A DNA stretch of 32,883 bases from an uncultured Bacilli bacterium (GCA_934176955.1 CAKPOS010000014.1:1-32883); one strand, 5' to 3'. Positions 15,743 through 24,245 are shown, numbered from the stretch's first letter. Program-made: numbers and translations. The notes: generated from the letters alone by a model not told the origin.

Positions 15743-15771
15743 ATTATATGCAATTTAAGAATGAAAGTCAA
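15743..15771 (-). promoter_or_regulatory. strong sigma-A promoter of the ileS T-box transcript
   Basis: TTGACT (15766-15771), 17-base spacer, TATAAT (15743-15748) on the minus strand. Predicted transcription start is near 15736, which places it just before T-box stem I. Confidence 0.9.
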
Positions 15772-15789
15772 TAAAAGTATTTTAATTTA

Positions 15790-15833
15790 TAAAAAAAATA
15801 CTTAAGTAGATTTAGCTATCTAAATAAGTATTT
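15790..15833 (-). terminator. rho-independent terminator after the aldehyde dehydrogenase
   Basis: AAATACTTA (15825-15833 on the minus strand) pairs with TAAGTATTT (15796-15804) and an inner AGAT/ATCT helix extends it; an eight-U tail follows. The ends match the dispersed terminator family described in the findings. Confidence 0.85.
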
Positions 15834-15839
15834 GAAGGT

Positions 15840-17276
15840 TTATTTTGTAATATTCTTTAAAATTACTGTCTTTGTACGTGACATTTCACGAAGTGTTGTC
15901 ATTATTCCTTCATTTCCAATTCCAGAATATTTCCAGCCACCAAATGGTTGTTCAAAGCTTCTAAAGAAACTTGCACCATTGATAACAAATCCACCACACT
16001 CCATTGCTTCACTTACTTTAATTGCTTTATTCATGTCTTTAGTTATGATTGAACCAGATAATCCATAAATAGATTGGTTAGCAATTTCTACAGCTTCTTC
16101 AATAGTATCAAATCCAATGATAGAAATTACTGGGCCAAAGATTTCCATATCTTTTGCAACATCCATATCTTTAGTAACACCATCGATAATTGTTGGTTCA
16201 TAGAAAGCACCATTTCTTCTACCACCATAAACTACTTTTGCTCCTTGTTCTATCGTTTTGTTGACTTGATTTTCTACTTCAATTGCAGCTTCCTCACTGA
16301 TTAAGCAACCAATATCTGTATCCATTTCACTAGGATATCCTACTTTTAATGTTTTAATTTTTTCAATCATTTTATCAATGTATTGTTGTTTTACTGAATT
16401 TTGGATTAAGAATCTTTTACTTGCGCAACAAACTTGACCAGTATTGTAAAGTCTTCCCCAAACAGTTTCTTCAACAGCTAGATCAATATCTCCATCCTCA
16501 CATAAGATGAAAGCATCGTTTCCTCCTAATTCTAGTGATGAATGAGCTAAATGCTCTGCACAATTTTTTGCAGCATCTATTCCAGCAGCAGTTGATCCAG
16601 TTAAACTTACAATATTTACTTTTTTATTACTTGTTAGTGCTGAACCTACAACTGATCCTGATCCATGAACAACAGAAATAACTCCTGCAGGTACTCCTGC
16701 TTCTACTAATAATTCTACATATTTAGTTAATGTTAATGGATTAACACTAGCTGGTTTTAAAATTGCAGCATTTCCCATCAATAATGCAGGTGGAATCTTA
16801 TTAATAAAGATATCACTAGGGAAATTGAATGGAATAATAGCAACCATTACTCCTAAAGGTTGTTGAATTGTATATTGAATTGTATTTTCTTGTCCTTTTT
16901 CTGTTCCTCTTGGAATCATATTTCCATAGTCGTGTTTAATTTTTTCTACATAAGCAGGTACACCAATAGAGATATTAGCAATTTCATTGTATGCTTCTTT
17001 GATTGGTTTTCCTGTTTCATCAGATAAGGTTTTTGCTAAAGAATCTTTATCTCTTTCTACTAAACTAACAAATTTTGTTAATATGTCACATCTTTCATGA
17101 ATAGATAATTTTGCCCATTCTTTTTGTGCTTCATAAGCATAATCTACTGCTTCATTTACTTCTTCAGCAGATAGACTTGGCACAGTATCAATAAGTTCAT
17201 TCGTAGCGGGATTTTTTACCTCAATAACGCTACCATCTTTGGCATCACGCCATTCTTTTCCAATTAAGCTTTTCAT
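15840..17276 (-). CDS. NAD(P)-dependent aldehyde dehydrogenase
   Basis: 478-residue aldehyde dehydrogenase superfamily enzyme. The catalytic Cys is in NTGQVCCASKRFLI (about residue 280), the general-base Glu in LELGGNDAF (about 250), the nucleotide-binding GSTAAG after VSLTG at about 225, and PFGGWKYSGIG near 445. These are the motifs of the succinate-semialdehyde/lactaldehyde/glyceraldehyde-3-phosphate (GapN) branch. I cannot tell these substrates apart by eye. The N-terminus MKSLIGKEWRDAKDG is the standard 'inGe.w' entry, and the GAGGAGG ribosome binding site supports this start. It is a single-gene unit with its own promoter and terminator, suggesting an independently regulated oxidation of an aldehyde, perhaps in fermentative carbon metabolism. 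Confidence 0.92.
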   Translation of the reverse strand: MKSLIGKEWRDAKDGSVIEVKNPATNELIDTVPSLSAEEVNEAVDYAYEAQKEWAKLSIHERCDILTKFVSLVERDKDSLAKTLSDETGKPIKEAYNEIANISIGVPAYVEKIKHDYGNMIPRGTEKGQENTIQYTIQQPLGVMVAIIPFNFPSDIFINKIPPALLMGNAAILKPASVNPLTLTKYVELLVEAGVPAGVISVVHGSGSVVGSALTSNKKVNIVSLTGSTAAGIDAAKNCAEHLAHSSLELGGNDAFILCEDGDIDLAVEETVWGRLYNTGQVCCASKRFLIQNSVKQQYIDKMIEKIKTLKVGYPSEMDTDIGCLISEEAAIEVENQVNKTIEQGAKVVYGGRRNGAFYEPTIIDGVTKDMDVAKDMEIFGPVISIIGFDTIEEAVEIANQSIYGLSGSIITKDMNKAIKVSEAMECGGFVINGASFFRSFEQPFGGWKYSGIGNEGIMTTLREMSRTKTVILKNITK

Positions 17277-17316
17277 TTTTCCTCCTCTATTTAATACTCT
17301 TTGGTATTATATATTT

Positions 17317-17345
17317 AGTATACCGTTATCCCTACTTTTTTTCAA
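17317..17345 (-). promoter_or_regulatory. sigma-A promoter of the aldehyde dehydrogenase gene
   Basis: TTGAAA (17340-17345), 17 bases, TATACT (17317-17322) on the minus strand. A short inverted repeat (AATAC-CAAAGA-GTATT, 17293-17308) lies in the 5' leader and could be an operator, though it is only 5 bp long. Confidence 0.75.
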
Positions 17346-17364
17346 GTCAATTTTTAAAATTTGT

Positions 17365-17401
17365 AAAAAAGAAAATAAGCAAATGACAAGCATTTACTTA
17401 T
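17365..17401 (-). terminator. rho-independent terminator after the thioester/Cna-B protein gene
   Basis: ATAAGTAAATG (17391-17401) and CATTTGCTTAT (17375-17385) form an 11-bp stem with one mismatch and a 5-base loop on the minus strand, followed by TTTCTTTTTTA. Confidence 0.85.
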
Positions 17402-17409
17402 ATTTATGG

Positions 17410-19929
17410 TTATTTATGAATTTTTCTTTTTCTAATTTTTAAAGGAATAAGTTGTTGATTTTTCTTAATCGTGAAATAATAAGTTGTTCCTCCTAATGCT
17501 ATAACAACAACAAAGATAGTTAATACTATATATAATCTTCCCATTCCTGTTTTTAATTCATCAATTTTTTTATCTTGCATAACTAATTTGTTATTAGCTA
17601 AACTTTTTCCATCTTTATCAGTTAAAGTTCCATCACTTTTTATCGTAAAGATAATTGATTCTGCTGTTGAATAACCCTTTGGTGCGATTTTTTCTACTAA
17701 ATAATATGTTCCTGCTGGAAGACCAGAGATTTCTTTTGGTTTATCTGTTGATGTCCATGTTGCTTCTTTTCCATCTGATAAGATAACTGGAATGCATTCA
17801 TTAGTATATTGATCATCTAGTGTTTTTACTTTCCCATTTTCATCTGTATAAGTATTACAAATACTGATTGTTGCTCCAGGAAGTTCTTTACTAGTAGCAA
17901 TATCTGTTTTGCTTACTGTAAATGAATTCATTTTATTTTTTATAACAATTAAATTATCTTTTACAGTTTGACTTCCACTACTTACTTCTCCTGCTGCATT
18001 GATGGTAAATGGTGTTGCTGTGGTTGCTATCTTATAACCATTTGGTGGAGTAATTTCTACAATATAGTAATCTCCTTTTGCTAATCCATTAAACTCCACT
18101 GGTGATGTACCTGAAGTCCATGACATTTCTATATCACTAATTGTTTTTGCTGGATCACAATTTTCCTTTTTATCCTTATATGTTGCCGCAGTACAAATTT
18201 TTAACTTTGCTCCTCTTACTTCATCATCACCTGTAGCTGCTCGTTTACTAATTTTAATATTATTTTTAGTATTTACTTTTGTTATTGCTAAATTTCCACT
18301 AGATTTAGAAACTTTAATATATTTATCTTTTTCACTACAAAAAGTTTCATCATCAACTTTCTTTTTTGTTGTGTTATTATAACATATTTTTGTATAAGTA
18401 ACTTTTGGTGTCACTGGTGTTTCTGTTTCTCCCTGTGTAGTGTTTCCAGAATTATTTCCTGTTGATGGTGTTGTCGTACTTGTTCCAGTATTTGATGAAC
18501 CACTAGAAGTTGAACCACTAGAAGCTGAACCACTAGAAGTTGAACCACCAGAAGTTGAACCACCTTCTTGGGTAGTAAAATCACAATTTTCTTTTTCTGA
18601 TAAGCTAATTGGATCTCCCCCAGTAGAAGCTTGGCACTTATATTCGTAGGAAGAAAAATTACATCTTTCCATATCGACTTCTTTTGCTGCATCTGCTTCT
18701 GAACTATAATAGCATTTTGAACTATTAGTATTTGGATTGGTATTAGGGTCATAAGTATATATGGTTGTTTTAGTATTTTTTGGATCAAGTACATATCCAT
18801 CTGGTGCTGTTGATTCTACTAAATAATAATTATGTTTAAAGAAATCATCATCGTCTTTTGCAGCAGTCGGACTAGTATAACTTACTGTAGCACTACCACT
18901 TTTGTTTGAAGCTAACAAATTGCTTTTGTTACTTGCATCATCCTTATAAATTTCTAATGAAGAACCAGTTAATAGTTCCCCTGATTCATCTACTTTATAA
19001 CCAACAATTCGATGATTCGTTGTTGATGGATCCATTAATTGTACGGATTGGCTAGTACTCCTTTTGACTGTAAAGTCTCCTCCAACAACTAAGTTTTGTG
19101 TTCCACTTTTCAAATAACGAATAGAAGTTGGATATTTACTTGAGTTTGTTCCCTTAACATTAACTTTGATTGTACTTTCTGCATCTCCTCCAGTAACTTT
19201 TATATAAAATGAATAATCCTCTTTTCTACCAGTGAAACTAACACTTGATGTACAACTTGTTCCATTTGAATTTTTACAAAAAGTTGCTGTTCCTTTTGTA
19301 GAAGATGCACTAAGCTTATAAGTTACTTTATCTGTAGTTTCTCCTACATATTCTTTTAATCCTGATAATGTAATTTTTTCTGAAATATAAGTTGATCCAG
19401 AAACATAATTCAAAACATTATCCGTTACTTTAAATGAAGGTTTGCTAATACTTGTACTCAATACTATATTTTTGTATTTTTTCATTACATCATCATAAAT
19501 TCCTTTTACGGTCTTATTCGTAGAATAAAAATTTCTAGAACCACTTGAATTTAAAGATTTATTAAAATAAGTGTTGATGACTGCTGCTGTCATCGCATAG
19601 GCTTGAGTTCCATTATATTTTTTATTTACTTCATCGATAATCATTCCTACAATAATTGCTCGTTTACTATTTTCTTTCCAATTGCTATCTTTTGTATATC
19701 CAGATTCTCCGCTTGCAGGTATTCTCCATTGTGTACAATAAGCATATTTATCGCCTATTTTCTTTATGCAATCTGTTCCTACGTCACCACTTCCACTTGT
19801 ACTATATGCTCCTGTAGTATGATTAAAATGATAGCAAGTACCAGATGTATAACTAATAGCATTTACTCCTTTTACATTAAAAAAGGCGGTTATTGCTATC
19901 AAAAACAAAACTAATTTTTTCTTTTTCAT
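17410..19929 (-). CDS. thioester-domain and Cna-B (SpaA-like) surface protein, C-terminally membrane-anchored
   Basis: 839-residue exported adhesin-like protein. A signal peptide (MKKKKLVLFLIAITAFFNVKGVNA) fills residues 1-24. A putative thioester domain follows: Cys65 in DKYAYCTQWRIP and Gln109 in NGTQAYAMTAAVINTYF are placed like the Cys-Gln pair of Gram-positive thioester adhesins. An Ig-like region, a first Cna-B domain (GYKVDESGELL ... YYLVESTAPDGY), a Gly/Ser/Thr-rich linker and two more Cna-B domains (YYIVEITPPNGYK; SFTVSKTDIATSKELPG ... YYLVEKIAPKGY) follow, with Lys, Glu and Asn/Asp placed for isopeptide bonds. The end is a transmembrane segment (YIVLTIFVVVIALGGTTYYF) and a basic tail; no LPXTG is seen. 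Cys pairs are frequent. Start ATG 19929 has AAGGAG; the upstream frame extension to 19965 lacks this. Confidence 0.85.
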   Translation of the reverse strand: MKKKKLVLFLIAITAFFNVKGVNAISYTSGTCYHFNHTTGAYSTSGSGDVGTDCIKKIGDKYAYCTQWRIPASGESGYTKDSNWKENSKRAIIVGMIIDEVNKKYNGTQAYAMTAAVINTYFNKSLNSSGSRNFYSTNKTVKGIYDDVMKKYKNIVLSTSISKPSFKVTDNVLNYVSGSTYISEKITLSGLKEYVGETTDKVTYKLSASSTKGTATFCKNSNGTSCTSSVSFTGRKEDYSFYIKVTGGDAESTIKVNVKGTNSSKYPTSIRYLKSGTQNLVVGGDFTVKRSTSQSVQLMDPSTTNHRIVGYKVDESGELLTGSSLEIYKDDASNKSNLLASNKSGSATVSYTSPTAAKDDDDFFKHNYYLVESTAPDGYVLDPKNTKTTIYTYDPNTNPNTNSSKCYYSSEADAAKEVDMERCNFSSYEYKCQASTGGDPISLSEKENCDFTTQEGGSTSGGSTSSGSASSGSTSSGSSNTGTSTTTPSTGNNSGNTTQGETETPVTPKVTYTKICYNNTTKKKVDDETFCSEKDKYIKVSKSSGNLAITKVNTKNNIKISKRAATGDDEVRGAKLKICTAATYKDKKENCDPAKTISDIEMSWTSGTSPVEFNGLAKGDYYIVEITPPNGYKIATTATPFTINAAGEVSSGSQTVKDNLIVIKNKMNSFTVSKTDIATSKELPGATISICNTYTDENGKVKTLDDQYTNECIPVILSDGKEATWTSTDKPKEISGLPAGTYYLVEKIAPKGYSTAESIIFTIKSDGTLTDKDGKSLANNKLVMQDKKIDELKTGMGRLYIVLTIFVVVIALGGTTYYFTIKKNQQLIPLKIRKRKIHK
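18497..18564 (-). repeat. 15-bp tandem repeat in the Gly/Ser linker of the surface protein
   Basis: Four full units and a half unit of a 15-bp sequence (plus strand GAACCACTAGAAGTT with single-base variants) encode the repeating pentapeptide G-S-T/A-S-S/G. Such repeats can change length by slippage without breaking the frame. Confidence 0.9.
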
Positions 19930-20000
19930 TGAAATCACTCCTTTTTCTTGAAAGAAACATCCCACATTATCTTTCTTCTACTTTTCTATCTTATGGTATG

Positions 20001-20029
20001 AGTATATCATTTTTATTTAAGAAAAACAA
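20001..20029 (-). promoter_or_regulatory. extended -10 promoter of the surface-protein gene
   Basis: TTGTTT (20024-20029), 17 bases, TATACT (20001-20006) with a TG extension (ATGATATACT) on the minus strand. It faces the plus-strand deacetylase promoter about 75 bases away. Confidence 0.7.
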
Positions 20030-20080
20030 GTTCTTTTTTACATAATTTTGTTAACTTTGATGTAAACTAGAAATAGAATA

Positions 20081-20109
20081 TTTAAAAAAATCTTTTTTCA
20101 TGCTATAAT
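20081..20109 (+). promoter_or_regulatory. extended -10 promoter of the polysaccharide deacetylase gene
   Basis: TTTAAA (20081-20086), 17 bases, TATAAT (20104-20109) with the TGC extension just before it. Transcription should start near 20116, only about 20 bases before the chosen start codon. Confidence 0.75.
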
Positions 20110-20136
20110 AGTTGAAAGATGTAGGTTGTGATAAAA

Positions 20137-21555
20137 ATGAAAAAAATTAATAGAAGACAAAAAAAGAAATTTTATTTGATTGCCATTATTCTTTTACTCA
20201 TTTCGATGGTTTTTACTTTTAGTTTCTGTTATCTTTTAACCCCTAAAATAGAGATTGAAAATACAACTTCCACATTTAATTATGATGAAGAAGTAAAGAT
20301 TCCTCAGTATCATGCTTATGCAATGAATAAGAAGATTGATCATCGGGTAAAAATTAAAAATGAAATCAAAGAACATAAAATAGGAAATTATTTTGTCCAT
20401 TACCAAGTGAAGTACTCTTTTTTTTCGGTTGAAAAATTAGCCTTAATTAAAATCGTGGATAAAAAAAAGCCAAAAATTACTTTAAAGGGAGATAAAGAAG
20501 TTTATATTTGCCCTAATGATAAATATAAAGAAGAAGGTTTTACCGCAATAGATGATTATGATGGAGACCTTACAGATAAAGTATTAACAAAAAGGGATAA
20601 AAATAAAATTTATTATAAAGTAGAAGATTCTTCTCATAATACTTTTGTTACAGAAAGAACTATTTATTATGAAGATAAAGAAAAACCTGTAATTACTTTA
20701 AAGGGTAGTAATAAGATGTATGTATATTTAAATAATACTTATCAAGAACCTGGTTTTGATGTTAAAGATAATTGTGATAAAGAGATTGAAGTTAAAACTT
20801 CAGGTAGTGTTAATCCTAAAAAACTAGGAACTTATAAAATTACTTATACAGCAACTGATTCTAGTAATAATACTTCTAGTATAGAAAGAACCGTTGAAGT
20901 AATTTCTAAAAATGAATCTAGTAAGGGAATTATTTATCTTACTTTTGATGACGGACCTAGTAATAGTATTACTCCTAAAATATTAGAAATTTTAAAAAAT
21001 AAAGGAGTACTTGCTACATTCTTTGTAATTAATCATGATGATAGCTTAAATTATTTAATAAAAAAAGAATATACTGATGGACATAGCGTTGCCCTACATA
21101 GTTATACCCATAATTATCAATATGTTTATAGTTCAGTAGATAATTATTTTAGTGATTTAAATAAAATTAGAGATAAAGTTTATAAAATTACTGGAGAGTA
21201 TACTAATATTATTCGTTTTCCTGGTGGTGGAAGTAATACTATTAGTAAAAAGTATCAACCAGGTATTATGAGTCAATTAACAAATGATGTTTCAAATAAA
21301 GGATTTCATTATTTTGATTGGAATGTAGACTGTCAAGATGGTGCTGGAGTTAGAGATCCTAATCGAATTTATCAAAATGTGATTGGTTCTTTATCTAAAT
21401 CAAGAGAAAATGTTGTTTTAATGCATGATTTTGAAAATAACTATGGAACCTTGAATGCGTTAGAAAATATTATTGATTATGGAATGCAAAATGGATACCA
21501 GTTTAGAAAAATTACTATGGATACTGAAGAAGTACATCATCGACCAAATAATTAA
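20137..21555 (+). CDS. membrane-anchored polysaccharide deacetylase with two Ig-like (DUF5011-type) domains
   Basis: 472-residue carbohydrate esterase family 4 enzyme, likely acting on peptidoglycan or another wall polymer outside the cell. A single N-terminal membrane anchor (residues about 11-32) is followed by a spacer, then two DUF5011-type Ig-like repeats (about 110-180 and 185-260; PKITLKGDKEVYI and PVITLKGSNKMYVYLNNTY). The NodB domain shows all five motifs: TFDDGP, HSYTH, RFPGGG, DWNVD and LMHD, so metal ligands and catalytic residues are in place. ATG 20137 is preferred over the GTG at 20128 because AGGTTGTGAT, close to the full anti-SD complement, ends 4 bases before it. The gene is divergent from the thioester surface protein and has its own promoter and terminator. 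Confidence 0.93.
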   Translation: MKKINRRQKKKFYLIAIILLLISMVFTFSFCYLLTPKIEIENTTSTFNYDEEVKIPQYHAYAMNKKIDHRVKIKNEIKEHKIGNYFVHYQVKYSFFSVEKLALIKIVDKKKPKITLKGDKEVYICPNDKYKEEGFTAIDDYDGDLTDKVLTKRDKNKIYYKVEDSSHNTFVTERTIYYEDKEKPVITLKGSNKMYVYLNNTYQEPGFDVKDNCDKEIEVKTSGSVNPKKLGTYKITYTATDSSNNTSSIERTVEVISKNESSKGIIYLTFDDGPSNSITPKILEILKNKGVLATFFVINHDDSLNYLIKKEYTDGHSVALHSYTHNYQYVYSSVDNYFSDLNKIRDKVYKITGEYTNIIRFPGGGSNTISKKYQPGIMSQLTNDVSNKGFHYFDWNVDCQDGAGVRDPNRIYQNVIGSLSKSRENVVLMHDFENNYGTLNALENIIDYGMQNGYQFRKITMDTEEVHHRPNN

Positions 21556-21556
21556 G

Positions 21557-21587
21557 AAAATCTTGTCTTGATGATAAGATTTTTTTA
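21557..21587 (+). terminator. rho-independent terminator after the deacetylase gene
   Basis: AAAATCTTGTC and GATAAGATTTT form an interrupted stem with a 5-base loop, ending in a run of seven T on the plus strand; it starts one base after the stop codon. Confidence 0.8.
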
Positions 21588-21663
21588 TTGAAATTTGGTA
21601 TTTTTTCTAAAATACTTCATAAGTTTTATTGTAAGTGTTATAGAAAGGAATGAATAAAAAAAT

Positions 21664-21924
21664 ATGGAAACATTAAAAGTAAGTACGAAATCTAATCCAA
21701 ATTCTGTTGCAGGAGCACTCGCGAATGTATTTAGGGAGCATGGTTGTGTAGAAATACAAGCAATTGGTGCTGGTGCTTTAAATCAAGCCATTAAAGCAAT
21801 TGCAATTGCTAGAGGATTTGTTGCTCCTTCAGGAAAAAATTTGGTTTGTATTCCTGCATTCACTGATATTCAAATTGATGGTGAAGAAAGAACAGCAATA
21901 AAATTAATTGTTGAAGCAAATTAA
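21664..21924 (+). CDS. spoVS: stage V sporulation protein S (SpoVS)
   Basis: 86-residue Alba-like small protein. The sequence matches SpoVS along its whole length: METLKVSTKSNPNSVAGALA at the start, CVEIQAIGAGALNQAIKAIA in the middle, and IPAFTDIQIDGEERTAIKL at the end. SpoVS affects late spore formation in Bacillus and is also found in non-sporulating bacteria, so it does not prove sporulation. AAAGGA lies 10-16 bases before the ATG. I see no convincing sigma-A promoter in the 70 bases after the previous terminator; a different sigma factor is possible but not shown. A strong terminator follows within 3 bases. Confidence 0.97.
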   Translation: METLKVSTKSNPNSVAGALANVFREHGCVEIQAIGAGALNQAIKAIAIARGFVAPSGKNLVCIPAFTDIQIDGEERTAIKLIVEAN

Positions 21925-21926
21925 AG

Positions 21927-21966
21927 GACTATTAAGAAAGATTTAAATTCTTAATAGTCTTTTTTT
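21927..21966 (+). terminator. terminator shared by spoVS (plus) and the map-trhP operon (minus)
   Basis: GACTATTAAGAA and TTCTTAATAGTC form a perfect 12-bp stem with a 9-base loop, followed by eight T on the plus strand. The convergent minus-strand gene ends inside it; its U tail on that side is short (CCTTTAATTT), so termination there may be weaker. Confidence 0.9.
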
Positions 21967-23015
21967 AGACTTGCTTTTTTTAAAGAATGAATAAGCCTTT
22001 GATGTAGTTCTTTTTCTTCTTCTGTATAAAAAGACGTTGTATTATTAGGAAGCATTAAGAGCAATTTTTGAATAGATACTTTTTCTAATGGTTCATTTTT
22101 ACTAACTCTCGAGAAATATTCTACTAAACATTCTAAATCTTTAGAACCACCAGCTTTTATATATTCATTGATGAATAATCTTAATCCTGGATCTGAATAA
22201 TCTACTGCGTACATCATAGGAATACTAATATCTCTCCCAAATTCTTTAGCAAATAAAAATGCTCTTTTTGGTCCTATTCGATTTCCTCCCCGTTCAATAA
22301 TTCTATACATTGCACAATTTAAGATTTCTTCTCTTTGATAATTCCAATTATTATAATCCTGAATTGCTTTTGTTAATTCACTGTCTTCTGGAATTATTAT
22401 TCCTTTTTCCTTGATTATTTTTACGACTTCTTTGATATTTTTTCCTTCTAAATCTTCATTTGAAATTCCTGGAATAACGATATCCATACATTCTGACATT
22501 TCGACAGTTCCATTTTTACTTAAGTGAAGATGGACAGAACAAAATCCTCTTCTCCAATAAACTACATCTTTGTAACTTCTATTCAAGAAATAGACTTTTT
22601 CTTCATCAGTTAAAATATCAAATAAAGCTTTCATCTCATCAGAATTATCAGTTTTTAAACTATCAATTTTTAAACTATTATCTAGCATCTCTTTAATGTG
22701 TTGATTTTTTTGAATATTACTTTTAGTTAATTCTTGACAACTCATTGGTACTAATTTATTTATTTCATCAATCGGATATTGTAATTCATACCATACCGCT
22801 ATTTTTTCAATTAAATTTTTCATTTTAAGAGGAAGGTTATATTCTCCAATATCTGTATAAAGTCCTTTTACCATATTATTTTTATACCACTCAATAAATT
22901 CTTCTACTTTATCATTTAAATCATATGTATCTTTATCTTGTTCTGATTCTTCCTTCTTTTTTCCCTTTTTCATTATCTTTTCTCTTAGTTGTAATAATTC
23001 TTCTTTTATGTTCAT
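21951..23015 (-). CDS. unknown cytoplasmic protein (354 aa), last gene of the map-trmR-trhP operon
   Basis: I do not recognise this family. The longest frame begins at 23027, but that ATG is part of the GGAGG ribosome binding site of the ATG at 23015, which I prefer. The protein is soluble and charged: a Lys/Glu-rich N-terminus (REKIMKKGKKKEESEQDKD), then helical segments, and a compact Trp/Tyr-rich middle (YKDVVYWRRGFCSVHLHLSK). A segment with IERGGNRIGPKRAFLFAKEF near residue 265 resembles no motif I can name. It starts 30 bases after trhP2 and ends in the shared terminator, so it is likely the last cistron of that operon. Nothing shows a catalytic role; an accessory role in tRNA modification is only suggested by position. 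Confidence 0.75.
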   Translation of the reverse strand: MNIKEELLQLREKIMKKGKKKEESEQDKDTYDLNDKVEEFIEWYKNNMVKGLYTDIGEYNLPLKMKNLIEKIAVWYELQYPIDEINKLVPMSCQELTKSNIQKNQHIKEMLDNSLKIDSLKTDNSDEMKALFDILTDEEKVYFLNRSYKDVVYWRRGFCSVHLHLSKNGTVEMSECMDIVIPGISNEDLEGKNIKEVVKIIKEKGIIIPEDSELTKAIQDYNNWNYQREEILNCAMYRIIERGGNRIGPKRAFLFAKEFGRDISIPMMYAVDYSDPGLRLFINEYIKAGGSKDLECLVEYFSRVSKNEPLEKVSIQKLLLMLPNNTTSFYTEEEKELHQRLIHSLKKASLKKDY

Positions 23016-23045
23016 TTTATCCTCCATAATAGTTTAATTTAAATT

Positions 23046-24245
23046 TTATTTAATTTTTATTCGCATCATATCATTAGGATATACTTCTTTATCTAAATAA
23101 AATTTTATAATCTCTTGAGGATGTCTAGCAACTTCTACTTCTTTCATCTCTTCGTTATAAATTTTAGGAACTTTAAAAGAGAAAGCTTTGATATTTGGAC
23201 CAAACAATTCTACTTCATCCCCTGGTTGAAAATAGTTTCTTTGCGTTAAAGTAACTAATTTTTCTTTCTTATCATAATCTAGAACGATTCCTAGAAAATC
23301 TTGATTAGAAACCTCTTGTCTACCTAGATAGTACTGAGCTTCAACACCAGGAAAAGTATTAAAGAACTGATCAGTACTTTCTCTATTAGCAACTCGATTT
23401 AATACTTTTTGATAATACTCTTGTAAAGATTCATTATAAGTATTTTCGTAAATATGGTCAATAGCTTCTCGATAAGTGCTAATTACTGTTGCAATATAAT
23501 AATTACTACGCATTCTTCCCTCTACTTTTAAAGAAGTAATCCCAAGACGAATCATTTCTTCAAGAGAATTAATTAAAGATAAATCTTTAGAAGACATAGT
23601 AAATTCTGTTTCTTTAGATATCTTTTCTTCATTCTTATCTAATTCAAAGCACCAACGACAAATTTGAGCACATCCTCCACGATTAGCATCTCTTTTGGTA
23701 AAATAATTAGATAAAACACATCTTCCCGAGTAAGAAGAACACATAGCTCCATGAAGAAAACATTCAATTTCAACCCCTGTTTTTTCAATAATTTCCTTAA
23801 TATTTTCTTTAGAGCACTCTCTTGCTAAAACTACTCTTTCTACTCCTTGGTCCTTTAAGAAACTAACGCTTTCACTGTTAGCATTAGACATTTGCGTAGA
23901 AATATGAAGAGGAAGGTTTATATTTTCTTCTTTGACTAAGTCGACAACAGCCATATCAGATACAATAATAGCATCTACTTTAGCTTTTTCCAATTCTTTT
24001 AAATAGGCTAATAATCCTGGATAATCCTCATTATGAAAAGTAATATTCACCGTAACATATAATTTTTTTCCTAGAGAATGAGCAATACACGCAGCTTCTT
24101 TGATTTCTTCATTGGAGAAATTTTTAGCATTAGCACGCATACTATAATTTTTTCCTCCAATATAAACAGCGTCCGCTCCATAGAGATAAGCAAATTTTAA
24201 TTTTTCGATGTCGCCAGCTGGTGCTAATAATTCTACTTTTTTCAT
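23046..24245 (-). CDS. trhP2: tRNA U34 hydroxylation protein TrhP2 (peptidase U32 family)
   Basis: 399-residue U32-family protein. In Bacillus subtilis TrhP1 and TrhP2 (YrrN, YrrO), named with TrmR (YrrM), make 5-hydroxyuridine at the tRNA wobble position from prephenate-derived chemistry. The N-terminus VELLAPAGDIEKLKFAYLYGADAVY is typical. The family signature IECFLHGAMC is followed by SGRCVLSNYF and GGCAQICRWCF, giving the Cys set expected to hold an iron-sulfur cluster. The C-terminal beta-rich domain (GDEVELFGPN) is present and the length is normal. It overlaps trhP1 by 4 bases (ATGA), so translation is coupled. The bare 'peptidase' label of this family would be misleading here. Confidence 0.92.
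   Translation of the reverse strand: MKKVELLAPAGDIEKLKFAYLYGADAVYIGGKNYSMRANAKNFSNEEIKEAACIAHSLGKKLYVTVNITFHNEDYPGLLAYLKELEKAKVDAIIVSDMAVVDLVKEENINLPLHISTQMSNANSESVSFLKDQGVERVVLARECSKENIKEIIEKTGVEIECFLHGAMCSSYSGRCVLSNYFTKRDANRGGCAQICRWCFELDKNEEKISKETEFTMSSKDLSLINSLEEMIRLGITSLKVEGRMRSNYYIATVISTYREAIDHIYENTYNESLQEYYQKVLNRVANRESTDQFFNTFPGVEAQYYLGRQEVSNQDFLGIVLDYDKKEKLVTLTQRNYFQPGDEVELFGPNIKAFSFKVPKIYNEEMKEVEVARHPQEIIKFYLDKEVYPNDMMRIKIK

Noticed and set aside
17293..17308. Possible operator (AATAC-N6-GTATT) in the aldehyde dehydrogenase leader
   Set aside because: Only 5 paired bases in an AT-rich leader; likely to occur by chance, so noted only with the promoter.
18411..18800. 129-aa minus-strand ORF overlapping the surface protein in another frame
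   Set aside because: Low-complexity repeat reading (LLVVQ repeats) created by the 15-bp tandem repeat in another frame; no independent start signal.
19603..19914. 103-aa plus-strand ORF antisense to the surface protein N-terminus
   Set aside because: Shadow frame opposite a signal peptide and thioester domain; no RBS or homology pattern.
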